From positions 62,001 to 126,000 of the forward strand of contig NZ_MHXN01000039.1 of NCBI RefSeq assembly GCF_001824475.1: DNA of 64,000 nt. Direction: 5' to 3'. Below are positions 22,873 through 31,665 of the stretch, piece after piece; the stretch's first letter is position 1; every line of letters begins with the position of its first letter. The position numbers and the translations under genes were made by a program. Under the pieces are notes generated by a model that ran no database searches, was not told the origin of the DNA, and saw only the letters and a list, made by a program, of their open reading frames with translations. Source of the stretch: Phenylobacterium sp. RIFCSPHIGHO2_01_FULL_69_31. Lineage in GTDB: Bacteria; Pseudomonadota; Alphaproteobacteria; Caulobacterales; Caulobacteraceae.

Positions 22873-23651
22873 AGACGACTTTCGGCGACCACGTGAAGGT
22901 CGCGCTGGACGGGCATGTGGCGGTGGTCACGCTGGACCGGCCGCCGCACAATTTCGTCTCGGTGGAGTTCATGGCCGACCTGGCCGACGCCATGGAGGCG
23001 GCCGATGCGTCGAACGACGTCCGCGCCATCGTGCTGCAGAGCGAGGGCAGGACCTTCTCGGGCGGCGCCGACTTCGCCTCGCCCACCGACAAGGTCGCCA
23101 GCAGCATGGAGGGGGTGAACGCCCTCTACGACCAAGCCGTGCGGCTGTTCTCGGTCCAGAAGCCGATCGTGGCGGCGGTCCAGGGCTCGGCCGTGGGCGC
23201 GGGCCTGGGCCTGGCGCTGGTGGCCGATTTCCGGATCGCGGCCCCCGAGGCGCGGTTCGCCGCCAACTTCGTGAAGCTGTCGTTCCACCCCGGCTTCGGC
23301 CTGACGCACACCCTGCCCCGGCTGGTCGGCCAGCAGCGCGCGGCGCTGATGTTCCTCACCGGGCGGCGGATCAAGGCGGAGGAGGGCCTCGCCTGGGGTC
23401 TGGTCGACGAGGTGGTCCCGATGGCCGAGCTGCGCGACGCGGCTCTGCGGCTCGCCCGCGAAATCGCCGAGAACGCGCCGCTGGCGGTGCTGGCGACCCG
23501 CAAGACCCTCCGGGCTGGCCTGGCCGCCGCGGTGAAGGCGCAGACCGGCGTCGAGCACGAGGAGCAGGCGCTGCTCCGGGCGACCGAGGACTTCGCCGAG
23601 GGCGTCCGGTCGGTCGCCGAGCGGCGTCCCGGGAACTTCGTGGGGCGGTGA
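22869..23651 (+). CDS. Crotonase-fold (enoyl-CoA hydratase/isomerase family) protein lacking both hydratase glutamates
   Basis: 260 residues, starting inside the upstream stop (ATGA). The oxyanion-hole segments FSGGADF and QGSAVGAGLG are intact. Aligned with rat mitochondrial enoyl-CoA hydratase, the positions of Glu144 and Glu164 are Gly114 and Phe134. Simple water addition is therefore unlikely, and isomerase, hydrolase or another crotonase reaction is more plausible. It is cytosolic and works on the acyl-CoA from the adjacent dehydrogenase. Confidence 0.88.
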   Translation: MKTTFGDHVKVALDGHVAVVTLDRPPHNFVSVEFMADLADAMEAADASNDVRAIVLQSEGRTFSGGADFASPTDKVASSMEGVNALYDQAVRLFSVQKPIVAAVQGSAVGAGLGLALVADFRIAAPEARFAANFVKLSFHPGFGLTHTLPRLVGQQRAALMFLTGRRIKAEEGLAWGLVDEVVPMAELRDAALRLAREIAENAPLAVLATRKTLRAGLAAAVKAQTGVEHEEQALLRATEDFAEGVRSVAERRPGNFVGR

Positions 23652-23653
23652 CG

Positions 23654-24478
23654 ATGCGCGCCGCCCTGGCCGCCCTGGCGCTCGGCCTCGCGGCGGCTCC
23701 GCCCGCGGGGGCCCAGGCGCTGGTCGATCCGGGCGGTCGCCCCACGGTGCAGCTGCGCACGCGGCCCGAGGCGGCGGGCGACGTCTATCGCTACCGCAGC
23801 GAGACGCGGTTCGTGCAGAAGGACGACCAGGGCGGGCAGACCCAGAGCAACACCCTGACCTTCGACCTGGAGGTGCTCGGCGAGGCGTCCGACGGCCAGC
23901 GCCTGCGCTACACCCTGCGCGAGGGACGGCTGGAGGACAGCGGCGGCGCCTCGATGAGCGCGGCGATGGACGCGGCGGTGGGCGGCAGCCTCGACTTCCG
24001 TATCCAGCATGGCCGCATCGTCGCGGTGGAGAACTGGCCCGAATACAGGACCCGGCTGCTGGCCCGGGTGGACGCCGCCCTGCCCGCCGCCGACCCGGTG
24101 CGGGCGCTGATCCACGAGCGCATGGCGAACCCACCCCTCGCGGCGGCGCAGGAGATGGTGCTGGGCGACGTGATCATCCTCGCCATGATGGAGCCGCAAG
24201 GCGCCCTGCCGCTCGGCCTGACCGCCCTGGCCGACCCGACCGCGTCGAAGGCCACGCTGGACGTCCGCGTCGCCCGGCCGGGCTGCGTCGTCGGCCTGGA
24301 GCGCCAGACCAACCGCGAGGCGGCGGGCGTCGTGCGCGCCACGGTCAGCAAGGCCGAGCTGGCGATCGGCGACGGCCGGGTCCTCACCTTGGAGGAGCGG
24401 CGGGTGACCCGCGCGCCGGGCGGCTCCCAGGAGGAGACCGTGGCGATCCGGCGCCTGGGCGCGCCCCCCGCCTGCTGA
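23654..24478 (+). CDS. Exported hypothetical protein
   Basis: 274 residues starting 2 nt after the crotonase stop, so probably in the same operon. A signal peptide (1-21, ending AGAQA) is followed by a beta-rich mature region (YRYRSETRFVQKDDQGGQ, LTFDLEVLGEASDGQRLRYTLREG) and one Cys pair (C in RPGCVVG and the C-terminal PPAC). It resembles periplasmic lipid-binding-like hypothetical proteins, but I recognise no named family. Its place at the end of an acyl-CoA operon may be fortuitous. Confidence 0.68.
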   Translation: MRAALAALALGLAAAPPAGAQALVDPGGRPTVQLRTRPEAAGDVYRYRSETRFVQKDDQGGQTQSNTLTFDLEVLGEASDGQRLRYTLREGRLEDSGGASMSAAMDAAVGGSLDFRIQHGRIVAVENWPEYRTRLLARVDAALPAADPVRALIHERMANPPLAAAQEMVLGDVIILAMMEPQGALPLGLTALADPTASKATLDVRVARPGCVVGLERQTNREAAGVVRATVSKAELAIGDGRVLTLEERRVTRAPGGSQEETVAIRRLGAPPAC

Positions 24479-24486
24479 CCGAAGCC

Positions 24487-24744
24487 TCAGCCCTGGGCGA
24501 ATCGCTCGCCCGCCGCCCGCTCGCACTCCGCGGCCAGTTCCTTGAACAGCAGCGACAGGATCACGAGCGCCCGGCCCTCGACGTCAGGCGCCTCCGCGCC
24601 GGGATGCCAGTCGACAGCGATGTCGAAGGCCAGCTCCGGGATCAGGGCGTTGCGACCCAGCACGCTGACAACGGCGGCGCCGGGATCGCCGGGCTTGGCC
24701 CGGGCGGCCACGATCCAGCGGAGCTGTTCCGGCGTCGCGCTCAC
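24487..24744 (-). CDS. Small hypothetical protein downstream of glk
   Basis: 85 residues; it starts by overlapping the glk stop by 4 nt, so it is the last gene of the pgl-edd-glk operon. The sequence (TPEQLRWIVAARAKPGDPGAAVVSVLGRN, VEGRALVILSLLFKELAAECERAAG) shows a helix-strand-helix pattern without metal or nucleotide motifs. Function unknown. Confidence 0.65.
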   Translation of the reverse strand: MSATPEQLRWIVAARAKPGDPGAAVVSVLGRNALIPELAFDIAVDWHPGAEAPDVEGRALVILSLLFKELAAECERAAGERFAQG

Positions 24745-25712
24745 AGCCGCTCCATCTGCTCGAGTTCGCGCGCCGCGCCGACGATGGCGGGATAGGGGTG
24801 GAGCACGAGGTAGGTCGGGATCGCGGCCACATAATCAGACAGGCGACCCTTGTCCTCGAACCGGGTGCGGAACGCCCCCGACGCCAGCCGCTCGGCGATG
24901 CGCGGGGCGATGCCGCCCGAGATGAACACACCGCCCCGGGCGCCGAAGGTCAGGGCCAGGTCGCCGGCTACCTCGCCGAGGATGCCGCCGAAGCGGTCCA
25001 GCGCCTCCCCGGCCAGCGGGTCCCCCACCAGGCCTTCCCTGGTCACCGCCATCTCGTCCGGCAGCACCGCGGCCTGACCGCGCAGGTCGGCGAGGGCCAC
25101 GTAGAGATCGTAGAGACCCTGGCCCGACAGCAGCCGCTCGATGGAGACGCGCTCGTACTTGGCCATCAGGCGCTTCAGCACCTCGACCTCGACCTCGTCC
25201 GACGGCGCGAAGCCCGCGTGCCCGCCCTCGGTGGCGATCGCCACGTCGCCGCGCTGGCTGCGCACCAGGGCCGCGACGCCGAAGCCGGTGCCCGCGCCCA
25301 GGGCGACGATCGGGCAGTCGTGAGGGCCCTTCGGCAGCGCCGGTCCCAGCGGACGCAGGTCCTGGCCCTCCAGAAGCGGGCAGGCCAGGGCCTGGGCCGC
25401 GAAGTCGTTGATCAGTTCGACCGCTTCGAACCCGAAGTGCGCCAGGAGGTCGCCCTCCGAGACCCGCCAGTCGAGATTGGTGAACTCGATCTCGCCGTCC
25501 AGCACCGGGCCCGCCACCGCGATCACCGCCCGCGGCGGCAGCTTTCGGCCCACGGTGGTCTCGATGTACTCGCCGACGATGGCGTCGAGGCTGGGATAGT
25601 CCTTGCACGGAAAGCTGCGGGGATTGCGGATGTGGCCCTGCCCGTCCACCAGGGCGAAGCGGGCGTTGGTGCCGCCGACGTCGCCCACCAGCCCGACCCA
25701 ATGACCCTTCAT
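24741..25712 (-). CDS. glk: Glucokinase
   Basis: 323 residues, typical bacterial Glk (ROK-independent E. coli type). The phosphate-1 motif LVGDVGGTNARFAL is near residue 8, the glucose-binding NDFAAQA near 101, and the adenosine/phosphate-2 segment GAGTGFGVA near 136, with EGGHAGFAP holding the catalytic-site residues. It phosphorylates glucose with ATP to feed zwf and the Entner-Doudoroff route. Its ATG overlaps the edd stop (ATGA), so expression is coupled. Confidence 0.94.
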   Translation of the reverse strand: MKGHWVGLVGDVGGTNARFALVDGQGHIRNPRSFPCKDYPSLDAIVGEYIETTVGRKLPPRAVIAVAGPVLDGEIEFTNLDWRVSEGDLLAHFGFEAVELINDFAAQALACPLLEGQDLRPLGPALPKGPHDCPIVALGAGTGFGVAALVRSQRGDVAIATEGGHAGFAPSDEVEVEVLKRLMAKYERVSIERLLSGQGLYDLYVALADLRGQAAVLPDEMAVTREGLVGDPLAGEALDRFGGILGEVAGDLALTFGARGGVFISGGIAPRIAERLASGAFRTRFEDKGRLSDYVAAIPTYLVLHPYPAIVGAARELEQMERL

Positions 25713-27523
25713 CAGGCGGCCTCGAAGAGCGCGCAGGCGCCGGTGTCCGCCGGACCCGCCGCACGGCGCATCCAGCCGAACAGCTCGCGTCCGTAGCCGT
25801 GGCCGGCGGGGGGACAGACCGCCCGCTCGCGGCGCATCAGCTCGGCCGGGTCGACCTTGATTTCCAGCGTCCCGGCCTCGGCGTCGAGGCGGATGACGTC
25901 GCCATCGCGGACATAGGCCAGGGGGCCGCCCACCGCCGCCTCGGGCGTGACGTGGATGGCCGCCGGGACCTTGCCGCTGGCGCCCGACATGCGGCCGTCG
26001 GTGACCAGCGCGACCTGGAACCCACGATCGAGCTGTACGCCGAGCGGCGGGGTGAGGGAGTGCAACTCGGGCATGCCATTCGCCTGGGGCCCCTGGAAGC
26101 GGACCACGGCGACGAAGTCCCGGTTCAGCTCGCCGCGCTTGTGGGCGGCCAGGAGATCGTCCTGATCTTCGAAGACCAGGGCGGGCGCCTCGACGATGCG
26201 GTGCTGCGGTTTCACGGCGGAGGTCTTGATCACGCCCCGGCCGAGGCCGCCGGTGAGGACGCGCAGGCCGCCTTCGGCCTCGAACGGGTCGTCGGCAGGG
26301 CGCAGGATGTCGCGGTTCAGGCTGGCCGCCGGACCTTCGCGCCAGACCAGCTTGCCGTCGTCCAGGAACGGCTCCTGCTGGTAGCGGCGCAGCCCCGCGC
26401 CGGCGACCGTACGAACGTCGTCGTGGACCAGGCCGTGGTCCAGCAGGGTGCGGGTGACGAAGGCCATACCACCGGCCGCGTGGAAGGCGTTCACGTCCTC
26501 GGACCCGTTGGGATAGACCCGGGCCAGTAGCGGCGTGACCCGCGACAGGTCGTGGAAGTCCTCCCAGGCGATCTGGATGCCGGCGGCGCGGCCCATGGCC
26601 AGGATGTGCAGGGTGTGGTTGGTCGAGCCGCCGGTGGCGAGCAGGCCGGCGATCGCATTCACCAGGCTCTTGGCGTCGATCACGGCGGAGAAGGGCGTGT
26701 AGTCGTTGCCGCCGTCGCGGATTTCCACCGCCCGCTTCGGGGCCGCCGCGGTCAGGGCGTCGCGCAGGGGCGTGTTCGGGCTGATGAACGCCGCGCCGGG
26801 CAGGTGCAGGCCGGTCATCTCCATCATCATCTGGTTGGAATTCGCTGTGCCGTAGAACGTGCAGGTGCCCGGGCCGTGGTAACTCTTCATCTCGCTGTCG
26901 AGCAGCTCCTCGCGGGTCGCCTTGCCCTCGGCGTAGAGGCCGCGGACCCGGGCCTTCTCGGAGTTGGAGATCCCCGAGGTCATCGGCCCGCCGGGCACGA
27001 AGATGGTGGGCAGGTGTCCGAAGGCGGCGGCGCCGATGAACAGGCCCGGCACGATCTTGTCGCAGATGCCCAGCATCAGCGTCGCGTCGAAGGCGTCGTG
27101 CGTCAGGGCCACGGCCGTCGACATGGCGATCACGTCGCGGCTGAACAGCGACAGCTCCATGCCCGGCCGGCCCTGGGTGACGCCGTCGCACATGGCGGGG
27201 ACGCCGCCGGCGAACTGGGCGGTCGCCTTCACCTCGTGGGCGGCCTTGCGGATGATGGCGGGGAACCGCTCGTACGGCTGGTGGGCCGAGAGCATGTCGT
27301 TGTAGGCCGAGACGATGGCCACGTTCGGCGCGGCGGGATCGCGCATGCGCAGCTTGTCGCCGTCGGGCGAGGCGGCGAAGGCATGGGCCCAGTTGGCGCA
27401 GGACAGCTTGCCGCGGCCGGGACCGGCGTGGCGGGCGGCCTCCATCCGCTCCAGATAGTCGGCGCGGCTGGCGCGGCTGCGCTCCACGATCCGTCGGGTG
27501 ACCTCGGCGGTGACAGGATGCAT
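25712..27523 (-). CDS. edd: 6-Phosphogluconate dehydratase
   Basis: 603 residues from the ATG; a TTG three codons earlier overlaps the pgl stop and cannot be excluded. Signatures of the IlvD/Edd family: [15 protein letters not shown], the cluster-binding [14 protein letters not shown] and [10 protein letters not shown], and [21 protein letters not shown]. It converts 6-phosphogluconate to KDPG using a labile Fe-S cluster. The KDPG aldolase eda is not in the window. It sits between pgl and glk in one operon. Confidence 0.95.
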   Translation of the reverse strand: MHPVTAEVTRRIVERSRASRADYLERMEAARHAGPGRGKLSCANWAHAFAASPDGDKLRMRDPAAPNVAIVSAYNDMLSAHQPYERFPAIIRKAAHEVKATAQFAGGVPAMCDGVTQGRPGMELSLFSRDVIAMSTAVALTHDAFDATLMLGICDKIVPGLFIGAAAFGHLPTIFVPGGPMTSGISNSEKARVRGLYAEGKATREELLDSEMKSYHGPGTCTFYGTANSNQMMMEMTGLHLPGAAFISPNTPLRDALTAAAPKRAVEIRDGGNDYTPFSAVIDAKSLVNAIAGLLATGGSTNHTLHILAMGRAAGIQIAWEDFHDLSRVTPLLARVYPNGSEDVNAFHAAGGMAFVTRTLLDHGLVHDDVRTVAGAGLRRYQQEPFLDDGKLVWREGPAASLNRDILRPADDPFEAEGGLRVLTGGLGRGVIKTSAVKPQHRIVEAPALVFEDQDDLLAAHKRGELNRDFVAVVRFQGPQANGMPELHSLTPPLGVQLDRGFQVALVTDGRMSGASGKVPAAIHVTPEAAVGGPLAYVRDGDVIRLDAEAGTLEIKVDPAELMRRERAVCPPAGHGYGRELFGWMRRAAGPADTGACALFEAA

Positions 27524-27528
27524 GGGTT

Positions 27529-28188
27529 TCAACCTCGGTCCGGGGTCCAGAAGATGCGGATGGGCGCCTTGGCTTGCGAGATCAGGCGTCCGACGGGCAG
27601 GTCTTCACCCGCCAGAGCGCGCCCGATCACCCCGCGCTTAGCCTCACCCGCGATCAAGAGGAAGATGGCGCGTGCGTTCGCCAGGGCCGACAGGGTGAGC
27701 GTGACCCGGGCGACTGGGGGCTTGCCCAGCCCCTCCGGCACGCGGCGCAGCAGTTCCGGTGTGGTCAGGCCATCTTCCAACCCCGGGTCGCCCGGGATCA
27801 GAGACGCGATGTGCCCGTCCTCGCCCATGCCCAGCATGAGGGCGTCGAAGGGCTGCAGCGCAGCCAGGGCGGCCGGCTCGGGCTCCGGCCACAGCGGCAG
27901 CAGGTGCGCCTTGGCCGCTGCCCCCCTCAACAGACGCTCGCGCACGAGGCGGGCGTTCGAAGCGGGGTCGTCGGGCGCCACGCAGCGCTCGTCCGACAGG
28001 GTCACAATCACGCGCGTCCAGTCCAGCGAGGCCGCGGCGAGGCGATCGTAGACCGGGCCAGGAGAGCGGCCGCCCGTCGCCACCAGGCCCGCACGGCCAT
28101 GGGTGCGCAGGGCCGCGGCCAACTGGGCATGCACGGCGTGGGCGGCGGCGTCCGCCAGAACGGCTCCGTTGGAATAGGTCTCGATCAT
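27529..28188 (-). CDS. pgl: 6-Phosphogluconolactonase
   Basis: 219 residues from the ATG with a GGAAG upstream; earlier in-frame starts at 28200 and 28254 are less supported. The DevB/SOL family motifs [15 protein letters not shown] and [17 protein letters not shown] are complete. It hydrolyses 6-phosphogluconolactone made by zwf. It is the first gene of pgl-edd-glk. zwf, usually adjacent in this lineage, is instead 5.4 kb upstream on the same strand. It is divergent from the GT4 glycosyltransferase. Confidence 0.93.
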   Translation of the reverse strand: MIETYSNGAVLADAAAHAVHAQLAAALRTHGRAGLVATGGRSPGPVYDRLAAASLDWTRVIVTLSDERCVAPDDPASNARLVRERLLRGAAAKAHLLPLWPEPEPAALAALQPFDALMLGMGEDGHIASLIPGDPGLEDGLTTPELLRRVPEGLGKPPVARVTLTLSALANARAIFLLIAGEAKRGVIGRALAGEDLPVGRLISQAKAPIRIFWTPDRG

Positions 28189-28339
28189 GCCTGCTTCCAT
28201 AACGCGCCGCGCGCGTCCGCGGCGCCCATCGATCGCAGCATTTCGTCCGCGCAATGGAACCTGACCGGGTCGACCTGCGTCCTACCACCGGATGTCAGGC
28301 GCCGTCTGCGGATGCGGGTGGCGCGAAGGAAAACGTGCC

Positions 28340-29389
28340 GTGCGCATCGCCCAGGTCGCTCCCCTCTACGAAGCCGTGCCGCCCAAGTTGTACGGCGGGA
28401 CCGAACGCGTCGTCGCGCACCTGACCGACGCCCTGGTGGGCCTCGGCCACGACGTCACGCTTTTCAGCAGCGCCGACGCCCAGACCCTCGCGACGCTGGC
28501 GCCGGTGCGGGACCAGGCCATCCGGCTGGACCCTGCGCCCCTCAAGTCCGACCTCGCGGCCCACCTGACCCAACTCTACGAGGTGCGGCGCCGGGCCGCC
28601 GAGTTCGACGTGATCCACTTCCACACCGACATGATCCAGTTTCCGATGTTCGAGGACATGGCCGAGCGGACCATCACCACCCTGCACGGCCGTCTAGACC
28701 TGAAGGACCTGCCCGAAGTCTATCGCCGCTGGCCGCAGTTTCCCCTGGTGTCGATCAGCGACGACCAGCGGCGGCCCCTGCCCTTCGGGAACTGGGCCGC
28801 GACCGTGCATCACGGCATGTCGACCGAGCTCTACCGCTTCAGCCCGCGCGGCCAGGGCTATCTCGCCTTCCTGGGCCGCATCTCGCCCGAGAAGCGCCCC
28901 GACCGGGCCATCGCGATCGCCACCGCCGCCGGACGCTCCTTGCGGATCGCGGCCAAGGTCGACAACGCCGACCGGAGCTATTTCGACGCGACGATCGAGC
29001 CCCTGCTGCACAATCCGCTGGTCCGTTTCGTCGGCGAGATCGGCGACACGGAGAAGTCGGCATTTCTCGGCGGAGCCGACGCCCTGCTGTTCCCGATCGA
29101 CTGGCCGGAACCCTTCGGCCTGGTGATGATCGAAGCCATGGCGTGCGGAACGCCGGTCATCGCGTGGGAAAACGGGTCCGTCCCCGAAGTCGTGGAGGAT
29201 GGTGTGACGGGCTTCATCGTCCGATCCGAGGCCGAGGCCCGCGACGCGGTCTTCCGGCTTCCGGAACTTGACCGGCGCGCAATTCGGGCGCGCTTTGAGG
29301 AACGGTTCTCGGCGGTGGCCATGGCTCGCCGCTATCTGGAGATCTACCAGCGCCTCCCCCAGAGCGCGCCTCTCACGGAGGCGGCCTGA
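28340..29389 (+). CDS. Family 4 glycosyltransferase
   Basis: 349 residues from a GTG with ribosome binding site GAAGGA. The N-terminus APLYEAVPPKLYGGTERVV holds the GT-B donor-loop glycine motif. The C-terminal domain has FLGRISPEKRPD and the E-x7-E signature EPFGLVMIEAMACGTPVIAW. It transfers a nucleotide sugar, probably to a glucan or lipid-linked acceptor. It is followed after 26 nt by the debranching enzyme and then a GH15 enzyme, which suggests alpha-glucan metabolism. Exact donor unknown. Confidence 0.88.
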   Translation: MRIAQVAPLYEAVPPKLYGGTERVVAHLTDALVGLGHDVTLFSSADAQTLATLAPVRDQAIRLDPAPLKSDLAAHLTQLYEVRRRAAEFDVIHFHTDMIQFPMFEDMAERTITTLHGRLDLKDLPEVYRRWPQFPLVSISDDQRRPLPFGNWAATVHHGMSTELYRFSPRGQGYLAFLGRISPEKRPDRAIAIATAAGRSLRIAAKVDNADRSYFDATIEPLLHNPLVRFVGEIGDTEKSAFLGGADALLFPIDWPEPFGLVMIEAMACGTPVIAWENGSVPEVVEDGVTGFIVRSEAEARDAVFRLPELDRRAIRARFEERFSAVAMARRYLEIYQRLPQSAPLTEAA

Positions 29390-29415
29390 ACGCCGGATAG
29401 CGGCAGGAGCAGACG

Positions 29416-31569
29416 ATGAACGACATGGCGCCGGCCCCTGAAGCGCCGGTCGAATGGGGCGAGATCGAGGAACCGCGCGTTCCGCAGCGCCTCTATGCGC
29501 TCAAGGACCGCGACACCTTCATCGTCGCAGACAGCCACGGCGACATCGCCGGGGCGGCCGATGGCCTGTTCCACCACGACACCCGCATCCTGTCGCGATG
29601 GGAGGTCACGCTTGGCGACCGCTCGCCCACCCTGCTGTCGGGGGCCGTGAGCCAGGACAACGTCTATTTCACCTCGCACGGCCTGAACCGCGCGATCCCT
29701 GCCCCCGCAGGCCCCGCCGGTCCCCCGGGGGTGGTGCACATCGAGCGTAAGCGGTTCCTGTGGCACGAGCGGCTTTACGAACGGATCCGGCTGACTAACT
29801 ACAGTCCCAACCCAATGAGCCTGCCGCTGGTCCTGCGCTTCGCCGCGGACTTCCGCGACATGTTCGAGGTGCGCGGGGCGCGGCGGCGGGCGCGGGGGCG
29901 GCTGTTCCCGCCCGAGATCGGCGAGCGCTGCGTACGCTTCCGCTACGAGGGCCTGGACCGGGTGGCGCGCGCCAGCGTGGTGTCGCTGTCCGACACTCCA
30001 GATTCCCTCACGGCGGGCGAGGCGCACTTCGACATCTCGCTCGAGACCGACGAATGCCGGGACATCTATGTGGAGGTGGGAGCCGGCGAGGCCGACCCGC
30101 CGTCGCGCAACCGCTTCCGCGCCGCGGCCGCCCGGGCGCGCTTCGCCATGCGCGAGCGCCGACGCCAGGGCGCGCGGATCTCCACCAATGGCCGGCTGTT
30201 CAACGCCTGGATCGACAAGTCGCGAGCCGACCTGGCCCTCCTGGCGACGCCGATGAAGACGGGGCCCTACCCCTACGCGGGCATCCCCTGGTTCTCCACC
30301 TGCTTCGGGCGCGACGGCATCGTCACCGCCTGGCAGATCCTGTGGTTCGAGCCACGCCTGGCCAAGGGCGTCCTGTCGTATCTGGCCGAGTGGCAGGCGA
30401 CGGAGACCTCGGCGTTCCGCGATTCCGAGCCCGGCAAGATCATGCACGAGACCCGGCGCGGCGAGATGTCGGCCCTCGGCGAGGTGCCGTTCGGCCGCTA
30501 CTACGGCGGTGTCGACACCACGCCCCTGTTCGTGGCCCTTGCCGGCGCTTACGCGGAACGTACGGGGGACTACGCCCAGCTCGATCGCTGGTGGCCCGCG
30601 CTGGAGCGCGCGGCCGGCTGGATCACCATGATGGCGGACAAGCATCCCCTGGGGCTGATCTCCTATGCCCGGGCGATGGATGGCGGCCTGACCAACCAGG
30701 GCTGGAAGGATTCCGGCGATTCCATCTTCCACGCCGACGGGCGTTTCCCGCAGGGGCCGGTCGCCCTCGTCGAGGTGCAGGGCTATGCCTACGCCGCCTA
30801 CCGGACCATGGCGGCCCTGACGGCCCGGCGCGGCGATTCCGACGCCGCCGAGCGCTGGGGCGGGCGGGCCGCGGCGCTGCGCAAGGTGGTCGAAGACCGC
30901 TTCTGGATGCCGGAGCACGGCTTCTACGGCATCGCCCTGGACGGCCACAACGAGCTCTGCCGGGTGGTGTCGTCCAACCCCGGACACCTGCTGTTCACGG
31001 GACTGCCGCGCGCGGATCGGGCGGAGAAGGTCGCGCGGCAGCTGTTCTCCAGCGACCTCTTCTCCGGCTGGGGCTTGAGAACCCTAGCCATCGAGCAGCA
31101 GCGCTTCAACCCGATGTCCTATCACAACGGCTCGGTCTGGCCGCACGACACGGCCCTGGCCGCCCTGGGCCTCTCCTACTACGGCGAGCGGGCGGGCGTG
31201 GTGAAGCTGACCGGCGCGATGTTCGAAGCGGCCACCCAGCTGGACATGCGCCTGCCGGAGCTGTTCTGCGGCTTTCCGCGCGCGGCGGGCGAGCCTCCCG
31301 TGGCCTATCCGGTGGCCTGCCTTCCCCAGGCGTGGGCGGCGGGGTCGGTCTTCATGCTGTTGCAGGCGTGCCTGGGCCTGTCGATCAGCGGAGAAGGCGC
31401 CGAGGTGGAAATCCGCGATCCGCACCTGCCCGTCGGCATCGATCGCCTGGCCGTCACCGACCTGCAGGTGGCGGACGGCGGCATCGACCTGACGTTCGAG
31501 CGCCAGGATGGGCGCATCGCCGTGCACTCGAACAGCCGCGGACCGCGGCTGCGCGTGCGGTATAGCTGA
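29416..31569 (+). CDS. Amylo-alpha-1,6-glucosidase (glycogen debranching-type)
   Basis: 717 residues; ribosome binding site AGGAG. The N-terminal GDE_N_bis-like domain (about 25-225) includes FIVADSHGDI, GLFHHDTRILSRW and ERKRFLWHERLYERIRL. The C-terminal (alpha/alpha)6 debranching domain has YPYAGIPWFSTCFGRDGIVTA, with an acid-type Asp, then NQGWKDSGDSI and YHNGSVWPHDTALAA. It removes alpha-1,6 branch glucose from glycogen-like glucans. No signal peptide, so cytosolic. Part of the GT4-GDE-GH15 module. Confidence 0.93.
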   Translation: MNDMAPAPEAPVEWGEIEEPRVPQRLYALKDRDTFIVADSHGDIAGAADGLFHHDTRILSRWEVTLGDRSPTLLSGAVSQDNVYFTSHGLNRAIPAPAGPAGPPGVVHIERKRFLWHERLYERIRLTNYSPNPMSLPLVLRFAADFRDMFEVRGARRRARGRLFPPEIGERCVRFRYEGLDRVARASVVSLSDTPDSLTAGEAHFDISLETDECRDIYVEVGAGEADPPSRNRFRAAAARARFAMRERRRQGARISTNGRLFNAWIDKSRADLALLATPMKTGPYPYAGIPWFSTCFGRDGIVTAWQILWFEPRLAKGVLSYLAEWQATETSAFRDSEPGKIMHETRRGEMSALGEVPFGRYYGGVDTTPLFVALAGAYAERTGDYAQLDRWWPALERAAGWITMMADKHPLGLISYARAMDGGLTNQGWKDSGDSIFHADGRFPQGPVALVEVQGYAYAAYRTMAALTARRGDSDAAERWGGRAAALRKVVEDRFWMPEHGFYGIALDGHNELCRVVSSNPGHLLFTGLPRADRAEKVARQLFSSDLFSGWGLRTLAIEQQRFNPMSYHNGSVWPHDTALAALGLSYYGERAGVVKLTGAMFEAATQLDMRLPELFCGFPRAAGEPPVAYPVACLPQAWAAGSVFMLLQACLGLSISGEGAEVEIRDPHLPVGIDRLAVTDLQVADGGIDLTFERQDGRIAVHSNSRGPRLRVRYS

Positions 31570-31665
31570 GGCGGGAGCAAAAGCGGCCCCAGCTGCGTTT
31601 CAGTGTCGACCAGCAGACGGAGGGGCCTGCTTGCGGACCGTGCGTATCGTCAGGAGGAATGGGTC

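Noticed and set aside
26552..28051. 499-codon plus-strand frame over edd and pgl
   Set aside because: Val/Gly/Arg-rich mirror of edd; no motif.
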